Shown: positions 24,144-35,673 of the stretch, piece by piece | Layout: each line of letters opens with the position of its first letter | Position numbering within the stretch: position 1 is the stretch's first letter | Source: Bromus sterilis | Taxonomy: Eukaryota > Streptophyta > Magnoliopsida > Poales > Poaceae | Assembly (NCBI GenBank): GCA_950022295.1 | Contig: OX465595.1 | Span: forward strand, 279,011,770-279,075,769 | Length of the DNA stretch: 64,000 nucleotides | Reading direction: 5' to 3' | Notes under the pieces: generated by a model | What the model was told of the DNA's origin: nothing | What the model saw: only the letters and a program-made list of their open reading frames with translations | Databases searched by the model: none | Position numbers and translations under genes: made by a program

Positions 24144-26819
24144 GCCTATCTTTATGCCAAGTCTAGCCTCCGATTGCAAGAAAGTTCAAAAGTTGTGACA
24201 TGCTGTCCAGAAAACAGATTCTGTCCTTGGATGGAAAAATTAGCCTAAAATCACCAGATCATATTTTTGATCTGAACTGTTTTGACAGCGTGCTCCATAC
24301 AATTGAATTTCGAGCATCTGTTCTGAGTTTTTTTATTTGAGTTGCAGAAGTACCCCTAAAAAATTCTTTACTACCTGCTGTTCTGTTTTTCACAGATTCT
24401 GCCACATTTTGTCTCTAATAACTTTTGCAAACCTGAAGCTTGCTTTTTCTTTGCAAAAACTTTTTGGAAATCTTGAGAAACAGTAGATCTTCAAGAATAT
24501 CTTTATATCCAGTGGGGAAAAATTATTTATTAAGGGTACTAACCTCTCTAATGAACTTATGATGAGTTATGTATGAAGGGAGTTTTCAAGTGTACGATGG
24601 AAGATGATGAAAGAAGATTCGGGAGTGTCAAGCGCTCAAGCTTAGGGATGCCCCCATGCATCCCCAACAAATATTCAAGGAGACTCAAGCGTCTAAGATT
24701 GGGGATGCCCCCGTGCATCCCCTTCTCCATCAACAATCATCAGTTCGTCCTTCGTCTCACTATATTTTTATCACTTCATCCGTTATGTGCTATGCTTGGA
24801 GCGTCTCGCTCTTAGGTTTTATTTTTAGTTTCTTTAGCTTTGCTTGCTATTCATAACAAGTTAGATCCCGTCTTACTTTGTGTGGGAGAGAACCATGCTC
24901 CACTTTTAAAATCTAGAACACATCATAGGATTCCTCATGCCTATCTTTTTGTTGTTCTGTGTTCTTTATCTTTTCGTAGCTACTGCCATATTTAGTTTTA
25001 GTTTTAGTTTGTCTTTAGCAAGAGCCTTGGCTTTTGTTTAGTTTGTTACTGGAACTCTCTTTAGTTTTCATGTTTATCTTGTTAAGAGAGTTGGTTGTTG
25101 CACTGAGTTGCGTCTTGTCTTGAGAGTAGGTAATTGAGGTTGCTATTTAATTTTAGTAGTAACTTGCAATAGATTTGAGGTATTGATGTGAGTAATGTTT
25201 GAATTTTGGTGTCAAGAGCTCTAGCCTATTAGTGATAGGTGTCATATTTTGGGCAATCCGTGTCTATATTCAAAAACCTACAAAACTAGTTGAGAACTCT
25301 AGCTACTAGATGGATCACTAATCTTTGGAGGGATCGGATATTAGAGTACACTCACGTACCATGAGTCGAGGATGGGCAAGGATAACCAAACCCCCATACA
25401 CTCCTCCTCGGGGTACTTGTCTCTTTGTGAACCTCCTTACTAGATTGAGAGTTACCGATAATAAGTGCATGAGTTCTTCGGACTAATGTAAGTATTTAAA
25501 GTTGACACTTCCACCTCTCCCGTGCCGTGCATTGCCTTCTTCTCACTCCGAGAGTTGACGTCCACCTTCGCCAGTACATCCAAACCCTTGGCATGATACG
25601 CTCTGTCATCATAAACCTCCTTATATCTTTCCTCAAAACATCCACCATACCTACCTATCAAGGAATTTGCATAGCCTTTCCGAGATATATTGCCATGCAA
25701 CATCCACCTCTTCATGACTTGATGTTCATGTCATACATGTTCCTGCTACACTGGCAGAGGAATACATTGCATACATCATGATAGTTACATCTTCTTTATG
25801 ATTTGAGTACTTTGTAAAGTGTGAAAGATCTTCTATACTTCTTGTAATATATAGAGTGTTGCCCCTAAAGTGAGGAAAAGAACCCAAAGTGGACAAAATT
25901 AAAAGATCCCAAAGAGGACAAATGAGAGAAATAGAAAGAGTCATTGAGGCCACCAAAAAAATACAAAAAATAGAAAAAAAATAAAAAAAAAGAGAGAAGG
26001 GGGCACACTACTATTCCTTTTGAGAGATCAACACTAGTACTTCATCCTCTATCCCTTGTACTCCATAGAGATCATCATACACGCATATAGCTACGTGGGG
26101 ACCCTTCACACTATAAAACTTGGCTTGTATAATCCAATGATGAGCCTCCTCAAATGAGCTCTAGGTCTTCTTGAGCAAACAAGTGGGATGCACCTCCACT
26201 AGTTCCACTGGAGAGCTTTTCTTAGCTCTTATGTGCATCCGTTGCATGGCCAATCCCTACTCCTCACATCATATCTATCATATGGCCTTCTCTCGCCTAT
26301 GGTTGTCCTCATTGATGTGAGCCTTTCTCACCCTTTTTGTCTTCCTTCTCCACCATATTTCTCTCTTTGCAATCCAAAGTGTCAACTCTCGTGCTTACGC
26401 TCATCCATTGCATGAGTGTTCAAAATATCGAAAAGGAGTCGATCAAATTGACTTGTACCTGACTAGTGGTCTGGGGACGAGTCAAGATAAGATTCCAGAA
26501 AAAGACCAAGTGTGAAACTTTAGTAGATTGAGTTCTCAACAAACAAATATTTTTCTCGTATTCCCTATCCCCTTCTTGCACGCAAACACCATTTGGAGAC
26601 ATTCGAGTCACGGACAGCGAGAGCTCTTGCACCTAATGTTCTTTTGTTATTTGTTTCAATGCTAATATAGATTCTTGCATGTTATGACTTGAATTGAATC
26701 TCTAAACTTGATTGCTTTACGTTTCAAAGTTCTTATATGGTTGCTAGCATGTCACCACAGAAATTATGCTGTTATCATTTACCTACTCGAGAACGAGCAG
26801 GAATTAAGCTTGGAGATGT
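24144..26819 (+). other. 3' non-coding internal region of element B
   Basis: No real ORF. It is co-linear with 1050-3815 (reverse) and 45271-48374. It ends with a purine-rich AATTAAGCTTGGAGATGT directly before the second LTR. Confidence 0.85.
24645..24722 (+). other. Paired stem-loops in element B
   Basis: 24645-24664 (GGGATGC, loop CCCCAT, GCATCCC) and 24701-24722 (GGGGATGC, loop CCCCGT, GCATCCCC). Same order and spacing as in elements A and G. Confidence 0.85.
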
Positions 26820-28413
26820 TGATACGTCCCAAACGTATATATTATTTCTGCTTGCTCCAAGCATGTTTTGTGTGATATTGCTATGCTTTTGATACACTTT
26901 CATATCTTTTTATAACATATTTCGGAACTAACCTATTAATGGTTGCAAGAGTGCACAAGTTCTTGTTTTTGTACTATATATGTAGGAATTACTTGGATAA
27001 AGGAAAAATCACAAAAAGGAGCCTTGTAGGAGTTCGACTCTAACTTTCCCGAAATCTGTCCCCACCAGACAGGTTTTAAAGATCGCCTCGGAAACGCTAG
27101 AAGACGGCCTCAAACGGAAAAACTTAAAACTACAAAGTTGTAGGGAATTTTTTTCCGGTGGATTTAGAAATATAATTCGGCCTAATCGGAGTTCGGATGC
27201 TTCCAGAAACCCCGAAATACAGAAGACGTAATCTGGATGACGGGAATCCGAGAGTCTATATAAAGAGAGGAAACGTAGGTCAAAGGGCACCACGAAAATT
27301 CCTCCCCCTTGGAAGCCGTCTTGAGGGGGAGATCAATCTCCACAGCAGCACCATCTCCAAGGAAGAAGAAGGGGCCAAGGGCCATGGCCACCGCCGTGGC
27401 CGTGGCCGTGGGCGCCGCCGCCGCCGTGGACGCCGTCGTCGCCGTCTCCTTCCTCTCCTCCGGGCTGCACCTCTCCATCAACAACTCCCTCTCTCTCACC
27501 ATGTTCATGTGTGAGTAGTTTCCTTCGGGGCTAAGGCTTGTATCTTGATCTATGTGGTTTCTCTCTCTCCCATGATGTGATCTTTGTTGTGATCATAGGC
27601 TATGTTAATCTAGGGTGATCCCATGATATTTCCCCTTCCTCTATGTATTATATTGATGTACTCAATTGATCTTATCTAGTATAATCTCCGAGACCAAGGT
27701 GACAGCGGTCTATTGGACATGGGTTAGAAGAATATTATCATGAGTGATTTCCTCTTTTGTGTCTGGATTGAAGATTGAGAGTCTCTTGGTGCTTGTCTTT
27801 GACTATCCTTTAGATATGTTGTGGTGATTGTGGTACTCTCTTTGGATGGCCCCGGTGACATTGGGAAATCCGTAGATTGAGAACTACGAACTCTGAGGTG
27901 TGCTTTTGTAACCCTACACAATTCTCGTCCTCTGTTGACCACAAAGGAATGACCTCCGAGTACGTCTTCATTGCATGTTTTATGGGAAATATCATGTGAT
28001 TAGACTATGTTAATGTTGTTGGGAGTTGCCATTAGTGAAAGCATGAAGCCTAGGCCTTGTTTCCATCATTGTTACACTGTTTGCACTCACTTTTTTTACT
28101 TGTTTCTTTGCTGCACTTTTTATTACAGATTTATATTACTTCGTTTTATCACACCTATCACCCTTATTTTACCATCTCTTTGCCGAACTAGTGCACCTAT
28201 ACAACTCCTAGTTGTATTAGGTGTGTTGGGGACAGAAGAGACTTCTTGTATCTTAATTGCAGGGTTGCTTGAGGGAGACCATCTTCAACCTCTACTTCCC
28301 TGAGTTCGATAAACCTTAGGTCATCCACTTGAGGGAAATTGCTGCTGTCTTACAAACCTCTGCGCTTGGAGGCCCAACATAGTCTACAAGAATAGAAGCG
28401 TGTGTAGACATCA
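26820..28413 (+). repeat. Second LTR of element B
   Basis: 1594 bp from TGATACGTCCC to GTAGACATCA, a full-length match to the first LTR. Confidence 0.93.
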
Positions 28414-29439
28414 AGCTATTTCTGGGGCCGTGGCCCCGGGCGCCGCCGCCGCCGTCGTCGTCTCCTTCATCTCCTCCGGGCTGCACCTCTCCATCAACAA
28501 CTCTCTCTCTCTCTCTCTCACCATGTCCTTGTGTGAGTAGTTCCTCCTCGCGGCTAAGGCTTGTATCTTGATCTATGTGGTTTCTCTCTCTCTCCCATGA
28601 TGTGATCTTTGTTGTGATCATTGACTATGTTAATCTAGGGTGATCCCATGATGTTTCCCCTTCTTCTATGTATTGGATTTCATGTACTCACTTGATCTTA
28701 TCTAGTATAATCCCCGAGACCATGGTGACAGCGGTCTATTGGACATGGGTTAGAAGAATATTATCATGAGTGATTTCTTCTTTTGTGTGTTGATTGAAGA
28801 TTGAGAGTATCTTGGTGCTTGTCTTTGACTATCCTTGAGATATGTTGTGGTGATTGTGGTACTCTCTTTGGATGGCCGCGGTGACATTGGGAAATCCATA
28901 GATTGAGAACTACGATCTCTGAGGTGTGGTTTTGTAGCCCTACATAATTCTCATCCTCTCTTGACCACAAAGGAATGACCTCCGAGTGCGTCTCCATTGC
29001 ATGTTTTATGGGAAATATCATGTGATTAGACTATGTTAATGTTATTGGGAGTTGCCACTAGTGAAAGTATGAAGCCTAGGCCTTGTTTCCATCATTGTTA
29101 CACCGTTTGCACTCACTTTTGTTACTTGTTTCTTTGCTGCACTTTTTATTACAGATTTATATTACTTCCTTTTATCACACCTATCACCCTTATTTTACCA
29201 TCTCTTTGCCGAACTAGTGCACCTATACAACTCCCAGTTGTATTAGGTGTGTTGGGGACACAAGAGACTTCTTGTATCTTAATTGCAGGGTTGCTTGAGA
29301 GAGACCATCTTCAACCTCTACTTCCGTGAGTTCGATAAACCTTAGGTCATCCACTTGAGGGAAATTGCTGCTGTCCTACAAACCTCTGCGCTTGGAGGCC
29401 CAACATAGTCTACAAGAATAGAAGCGTGCGTAAACATCA
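28414..29439 (+). repeat. Leader remnant plus truncated third LTR of element B
   Basis: 28414-28427 repeats the bases that follow the first LTR (up to TTTCTGG of the primer site), then jumps into LTR sequence equivalent to about 27400 and continues to the LTR end. This is what remains after deletion of a second interior and the front of a third LTR. The outer end carries the target duplication. Confidence 0.88.
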
Positions 29440-30178
29440 CCCGGCCACGCGCGGGTGCAGCCTCATGATCCAGCCGACCATGCGCTGGATCTAGCCGGCG
29501 CGGCGGCGCTGTGGCGCTAGGCAGCGCGGTGGGGCGAGGTTGCGTAATGGCACATGGCGGCGCGGAGTCGCCCAGATCCGACCGACGCGAGGCAACGATG
29601 GAGAGGCGGCGGCGCATCTACTCGAGGTATGGGCCAGATCCAGTCCGCGGTGGTGGGGAGGGGAGGAGGCGGTCAGGGGTAGGTGGGGGCCGGGATCCGT
29701 CGGTGACAGTCTCGTTGGGGGTCAGAGGGGGCTGGATCCGGTGGTGGGGGCCTTGCCGGCGGTAGATGGCGGCCGGATCCGGTGGTTTGGGGTGCGTCGG
29801 CGTTGAGGGGGTTGGCGGCGTACGACGGTGGGAGGTTAGATGGAGGAAGCCGGTGAGTGGAGGGGTCGGGAGCGCAGAGGCCATGGGGGCGTGCCGGGGA
29901 GGAGGCTGGTGGTCGTGTCGGGAGGGAGGCTAGGGCGTGGGGCGTAAGGGTGGGGGCCTGTCGACGGGGAAGAAGGTGGGAGCATGACAGGGGAGGTGGA
30001 GGGTTCAGGGGAGTGGGGGCGGGGGGCAAAATTAGTGGTGTCTTGCGAGGAAGAATGCGGTTTTAGGTGGGTCTGGTGCGTTCGGGTGAGATTCGTGGGG
30101 CGAGTGGGTTTTAGCAGAATAACAAAAGTGTTAGGAGAATAAGAGTCTTAAGGGTTGTTATCAAAATAGACCCACCCT
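29440..30178. other. GC-rich right part of the MULE-like element
   Basis: About 740 bases of strongly G-rich plus strand with several long but low-complexity frames (Arg/Gly- or Pro-rich). I see no family motif and call no gene. The last 17 bases form the terminal repeat. Confidence 0.6.
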
Positions 30179-30339
30179 ATATATATATGTATCTATTTTG
30201 TGTACTTGCACTTTAACCGTTATCGATCGGTCAAATTATATATTGCCACGTTAAATATACATTATATAAATTGTATCGGTGGTTGTTCGGGAAAATAAAT
30301 TAAAAAAGAAATGAAAAGAGAAAAAAAATAAAAGAAGCT

Positions 30340-30475
30340 AGAAATAGAAGTAGAGGGCGCCTCGGACAGGCGCTATAGATAACTTTACAGTAGAGAGCGC
30401 TGAATGAGGATCCGCTACTACTAAGTTAGCTATAGCGGGAGTCCCGGACGCCCGCTACTACTACTTTTCACTTAA
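30340..30475 (+). repeat. Internal cluster of subterminal-like motifs
   Basis: Short motifs GCTACTACTA, GCTATAG and GAGCGC, like those at the CACTA-1 ends, recur just upstream of the leader of the second gene, 4.5 kb from the right terminus. The likely role is promoter and binding sites for the TNPA-like protein (inference from En/Spm). Confidence 0.6.
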
Positions 30476-31286
30476 ACCGGCCGGGCGGCGTTGTTCCTTC
30501 TTCATTCCCTCTATCTCTCTTCCACTTCTCTCCCTATCCATATCCTCCCTGCCGTCGTCGCGGTGCCTCCGCGGCCCCGTCATCGTCGCCAGGCCTCCGT
30601 GGGCTCGTGCCGTCATCGTTGCGCCTCCGCGCGCCGTCGTCGGCGCTTCCCCGCATCTTCCTCCTCTGCACCGCCTTGGCCGACGCTGCCCCGCCCCTCC
30701 TCCCTCCCTCGCCACCGCTAGGTATTCCTCCCTCCCTCTCCCCTCCTCCTCTCCCCTCCGGCCTCCCTCTCCCCTCCTCCTACCTACTTTTACCCTCACC
30801 CCCTCCCTTAATTTGCTTCCACGGTAGTTGTTTGTGAAAATGCCTATGCCATGTTTGTTGTGTAGAATTTTGTTGTTGTTTAAGAGAATTGTTTCAAAGC
30901 TTAGAAGAGTAGTTATTTGTTGTTTAGAAACATTAGAAATTGAAAATGAACTTGAAATGATATTGTTTAGGAGTTTGTATGAAAATTTGGAGTTCAAATG
31001 CAAATGAAATGATATTTTGTACGGAATTTCTTCCTTTTTTCCATATGTAGGGATCTGAGGGGCCTATGTTTTGTCGAAATGTTGATTTATTTCCGTTCCA
31101 CCAAATTTCAGGTTCCCGATATTTCCACTTTTTAGCAAAGTTCATGTCGAAATTTACCGTGAATTTCGACATGACTTGTGCTAGAAAGTATGACATATCG
31201 AGTGCCCGGTATTTGATAGGACAATATTTAGTCCTTTTTTTATAGTTTGAGAATTAAACTTGGAGACTAAATATATCGTAGGAAAC
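30476..31286 (+). other. Leader region of the CACTA-1 TNPA-like gene
   Basis: A pyrimidine-rich stretch (30498-30830) is followed by an AT-rich part with the block 31062-31180 that resembles 15995-16095. Same architecture as the leader of the transposase gene. The Pro/Ser/Arg-rich frames here are low-complexity and are not called. Confidence 0.6.
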
Positions 31287-34200
31287 ATGTCAACCAACGA
31301 CGAAGCCGGGGCAGATGAAGATTTTGAGTACCATGATCATGAACACGCCTTCCTCGACCATATGTGTTCTCAGCAAGGAGACGAAGGTTCAAATGCCGCT
31401 AGTGCGACGAACGCCGAAATCGAGTCTGACAGCACTCCTGATGGCACCGATGGCACTGACACCGGCACCGGCGTAGCCGCTAATGAACCATCAAATAAGG
31501 AGAGGGTACGAAAACCAAACAACAGATTCAAGTGCTACGACAAATCAAGGTGGATCGTGGAAAATTCGAGAAATTTCTAGTGACAGAGGTGGATCCTGGA
31601 AAATTCGAGCCAATAGCGTTGGCGGAAGCTCACAAGTGCTACGACAACCAAGTCAGATGCATCCTACGGGAATCCGTGAGCATCAACGACTATAACTTGA
31701 GGAGTATACCAAATATGGATCATTTACTCCTTACGAATCTACACAACAGATTCAAGTTCCCTAATCGGGATGAGAGCAAAACTATGTGGGATCATGATGC
31801 CATCACTGAGATAAAAGCCGCCGCCTTGATCAAGTTCAACAATGTATTGTACGCGTGGAAAGTGAGGGTGAAACGATTGATTGAGAGGAAAAATCCTTTG
31901 TCCAAGATTTTTGCGGAGAATCCATCAGTTAGGGAAGCTGAGTTCTTAAAATTAAAGGATACTTGCGCTACCGATGAAGCCAACTTAGGTCCGCGGAATT
32001 CAAGGGGCTTCAGAAAAGGAACACGGGGAAACACCGCCTCGGAAGCCGTGGTTACATTGGCAAAGGCCCATATGGGACAAGGAGACGCGGAACATGAAGC
32101 CGTGGGGATCCCATACCCCTTGTTGGAGTTCACTGGCCCGCAGGAGTATGACTTCATTAGGGTCCGCTATAATTGGGAATTGAAGAAAAATGTTTGGTCC
32201 ATGGATTAACCCACGAGGGAATTGATGATATTACTAGTAATAAATATTTTTTCCACCTTATATTAGCTTCTCATCAAGTCAAAATACACGATTAGTAACA
32301 TTTGTAAATGGTTCACGTTTCTTTCGCAGAAAGAGCAACACAAACTTGATGCCGAAAACGACTCATCGTCTCAGTGGACGATGAGGCCCAAGTGGGACAC
32401 CTATCTCAACCGGGCCTTGAACATACTGAAGGGATTCCCTTTGGACACTCGGCCGCAGCATGGACGTGGTGCACGATGTTGGAGACGGTGCCCAGTGGAA
32501 GAACTACTACCACGAGGACCCTGAGGCCAAAAGGCAAAGAAGGAACTTTAGTCAGGCCAACATCGACGAGAAGGTGAAGCTTGTGGTTGAGAAAAAATTA
32601 GCTGAGACCGAACAAGCGACCAAAGAAGAGATGATCCAGTCGGCATTCAATGCAGCTTTAGCTGCCTGTAGAGATGAATTCGCAGATTTGGTTTCATCCT
32701 TGATCCCGGCTGTTATCGAGTGGACGAAGCAAAATCCAGACAAAACGGCAGCGGATTTTCCCCGTCCTAGCTTCGTCGGGAGCAAGTCGGTGAACATCGC
32801 ACCTGCGGCGCCTCATCTCGCATCCGGACATGCTCCATCAGGCACTCATAGCATCCCGTCCTCTGAATCTGGCGTGCTAGGCAGGCCTTTTCCTTTGGCT
32901 TAGCTCGACGCCCTCACGGTAATTACGTGTCACACCAACCATATCTATAATATATCCCTTTTTCGTTGCCTTTTGGATCTTTGACGCCGTAGACATGTTT
33001 TCGCAGGCCGAGAGAACCCTGTGCACCTTACTATACATGATCAATGGCCAGACAGTGGATTCGGGAAAGACAACGATAATAAATCCCACGCATCGGATGA
33101 TCCACACCATGCAGAAGCCCAATACCACTTTCAAGGTTTCCATGGAGAGTGTGAAACCGGGAGATGAGGATTTGGCTCCTCCGGTACAACTCGGGGGAGA
33201 GGAAGACGAGACCCCTAAGCGGCTTGCAGACTGCAAGGGCTATTTCATCTTATGGCCGAAGGGTCTTCTTCGTGTCGAGTCGGACGCCGGGATGACCAAA
33301 CCAACGACAACACATCCCCGAGAAGGTATGAACACCACCACCCCGCCTCCGCAATTATTAGAGCCGCCTGTTATGCTGGATGAGAGTGCCGAGCGACGTG
33401 AGGAAGGGGTTCCTAGTAAAGTGGATCGTGATTTTTCCCCTGTGCTCTAGCAAGCAATGGATGATGACATGGACGAGTATCACCCTATGCGGTTCCTCAA
33501 TACCGGCTACACTCATGACGTAGAAATGATGAGTCAGCCATATGAATCGGCCAATAAGGGACATGTGGACGAGGAGATGGATATTCTTCCGGAGCAGGAG
33601 CATCCTAGGTCTAAGTGCAAAAAGTCTCTCTTTGTGCAACCCTTGCAAGACACGCCTCCAGATGCCGCCTCAAACCATCATGGACAAGGCGACGGTCAAC
33701 GTGAAAAGGTGCTCATCATCCCGTCAACACTTGGGGTGGCGGTCAAGGGCGCTATGAAAGGCTCATCACAACCTCTTCCCCAGAAGAAGGCGAGGAAGAG
33801 ACCGGGTAGGAAAGACTTAGCTACCAAAAAGGCTGCCAATGCATCCAGCAACAATTCGGTTCCGCCAACAGGTTTTGCAGACCATGCACCAATGAAAGGT
33901 ACGACGTTGATCCATGTCACGGGCGAGCCGATCCTACTACCGAAACCGCTGAAGAGAATATCAGGGGATCTCAGGAGACTGCACGACCATGTACTATCGA
34001 CAGAGAAAACCCTTCTTGACTCAAAGGATCCAGGATATCCACTGTATGCGGAGCGTGTGCCTCCGGGCAAGGGCTATGTCGACACGATGCCTGTGGAAGT
34101 GTTCTTCATGCGGTTTGATCACATCTTTGAGATGTTCCTCACTAAGAGGCTCGATTTTACGATCATCTGCCTTTTTGCTCTCCATATGAGCTTTGTCATC

Positions 34201-34627
34201 AATAGAGAGCAAATCTCGCAAATTGCAGTGGAAAATCCATACTACATGCATGAGTCCTTCTTGTCGCTCAGTGATTATGAACTTAAACTGCTAGGGATTA
34301 CATCAAAAATTTCATGCTTATGAATAAGGAGAAGGAAATGGTTCTCGTGCCTTATCATCCAATGTAAGTCATTTCACGATTACCTTTACATTTCAATCAT
34401 TCCTCTGCTCATATGGAGGCTAGCTAATTTGAGGTGCATTTATTTTGCGCAGCGAGGGCCGCACCGTCCTTATCGTTCTGTTCCCGCGAGTCTCCCATGC
34501 CGTGTATTTCGACTCGTCTAGGAACTTCAAAAAGAAGGACTACACCAAAGTAATGAGTCTTTTGGATTCCGCTCTCCAGGGCTTCGGCATAAAACCGAGA
34601 AACCAACTTATCATTTCTACGTCGTGA
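31287..34627 (+). pseudogene. TNPA-like second gene of CACTA-1
   Basis: Several exons. 31287-31580 is acidic (AGADEDFEYHDHEHAFLDH). 31532-32209 continues after a frame change near 31560 and holds a Transposase_24-like part (IKFNNVLYAWKVRVKRLI). A short exon lies near 32330. 32460-32903 is helical (VVEKKLAETEQATKEE). 32995-33450 contains the DUF8039-like YFILWPKGLLRV. 33457-34323 has a basic stretch (KKARKRPGRKD). 34445-34627 has a segment like the degenerate Ulp1-type end of grass CACTA proteins (VLIVLFPRVSHAVYFDSS). The protein probably binds the subterminal motifs to aid or regulate transposition. Exon limits are approximate. Confidence 0.7.
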
Positions 34628-34689
34628 GTGAAGCCGGTATTGAGGAACCACGTAGGGTCATCCTCGTCCACCCCTAGCAGAAAATGAAA

Positions 34690-34960
34690 AATAAACAGAA
34701 AATGAAAAATAAATACCAGTAACGCCTGTTACATCTAGCAGTAATGCACATATACCAGTAGTGCCCTCTACAGGCGGGATCTACCGCTATTAGTAGTAGC
34801 GGGCATTGTGGGACACACTACTGCTAATCCTATGTAGTAGTAGCGGGTGCGTACGCGCGCTGCTGCTACAAGTTAGATGTAGCGTGCTTTCAGTAGCGGA
34901 CCGGGGGCGCTACTAATGAGCCAAAAAGGGGTGCTACTACTAGCCTTTATCCTAGTAGTG
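34690..34960 (+). repeat. CACTA-1 right subterminal repeats and terminus
   Basis: Repeats of AGTAGTAGCGGG, GCTACTA and related motifs are followed by the terminal repeat ending CCTAGTAGTG. TCT at 34961-34963 is the target duplication. Confidence 0.88.
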
Positions 34961-35673
34961 TCTAAGCAAAATGTTGCAACTTATTTACTCTCAAAGTGTC
35001 CTCCAAGGTTTACAGAAAATAGGGAAAGATCATAAGGGAAGTAAAATAATCCTACAAAAGGCGGAGATACCCTAGAAGACAAACGAAAGATAAACACCAG
35101 GATAGCCATGGAGCTATCAAAATAAAACTCAAAAGGACATACTTTTGGTAAAATATGATTTTAGTATGACTGCATAGAAAACTGTCAAAAGAAAATATGC
35201 AGTCGATACTCATACACAAAACAAGGTTTTGCGTCTACAATATACGAGCTCTACCACTACATGGGTGTTAACCAACCTAATCTTATATGGCAGTCACAAT
35301 AAATCTTGGGAAAATCTTCAACATTGATGATTCAAGCATGTTTGGCACTAGTTCCCTTCTTGAGGTATCGAGGTGTCTTCTCTCGGCAAAATGTTGCTAC
35401 TCCGATCTTCAGTGTTGAAATTCCTACATGTCTTTTGAATCTTCTAACTTTCAAAACCAGAGGCAAAGAAAAGGTTTCACAACTACAAACAAGATGGTAG
35501 AGAAGTAGAGTTTAAACCTTCTTTGAATAGGACAATATAGGAAGAGCAATAGTGAAGAAGAACACTACGAGAATGTTTCCCTTGAAATAATTTTCTTATC
35601 AAAATAGTTCCTAAGTATTTCCATTTCTAATAAGATCACGCGACTAGGTCGAAATCAGCTCTGATACCACTTC
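34961..35673 (-). other. Interior of element D, 5' side
   Basis: About 700 bases between CACTA-1 and the 5' LTR of element D. I see no gag or other coding motif. It holds the primer site at its right end. Confidence 0.7.
35658..35669 (-). other. Primer binding site of element D (tRNA-Met)
   Basis: TGGTATCAGAGC on the minus strand, four bases after the LTR end TTCTCACA. It is complementary to the 3' end of plant initiator tRNA-Met. Confidence 0.92.

Larger units (their letters stand above)
21683..29439 (+). mobile_element. Gypsy element B with three LTR copies
   Basis: The order is LTR (21683-23274), primer site, one ORF, non-coding 3' region, LTR (26820-28413), 14 bases of leader, then the right two thirds of a third LTR (28428-29439). 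The 5-bp target duplication CCCGG flanks the outermost ends (21678-21682 and 29440-29444). It has no gag-pol. The LTR body differs from that of elements A and G although the first bases and the 3' internal region are shared. Confidence 0.93.
19781..30178. mobile_element. MULE-like DNA transposon carrying element B
   Basis: Left end ACAGCCGGTCTATTTTG (19781-19797) and right end, read inward, AGGGTGGGTCTATTTTG (30178-30162). They share GGTCTATTTTG exactly and most outer positions. Both flanks are TATATATAT-like, compatible with a 9-bp duplication, but the target is itself an AT repeat so the duplication is not proven. Without element B it is about 2.6 kb, with internal tandem repeats on the left and a GC-rich right part. 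No transposase ORF is recognisable. Assignment to Mutator-like elements is inference from terminus and flank length. Confidence 0.55.
15121..34960 (+). mobile_element. CACTA-1 transposon (En/Spm-like), 19.8 kb
   Basis: Left end CACTACTAGGAAAAAGC and right end, read inward, CACTACTAGGATAAAGG. Both sides are flanked by the 3-bp target duplication TCT (15118-15120 and 34961-34963). The element contains, on the plus strand, a TNP2-type transposase gene (16141-19613) and a TNPA-like gene (31287-34627). Between them a MULE-like element and a Gypsy element have inserted, adding 10.4 kb. Removing the insertion joins the interior of element D cleanly. Confidence 0.95.

Noticed and set aside
29511..30066. 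Several long GC-rich frames on both strands
   Set aside because: Low-complexity Arg/Gly or Pro/Ser products without any motif, in the right part of the MULE-like element.
30461..31003. 180-codon minus-strand ORF
   Set aside because: Its Arg/Gly/Glu-rich part is the complement of the pyrimidine-rich CACTA-1 leader; no family resemblance.
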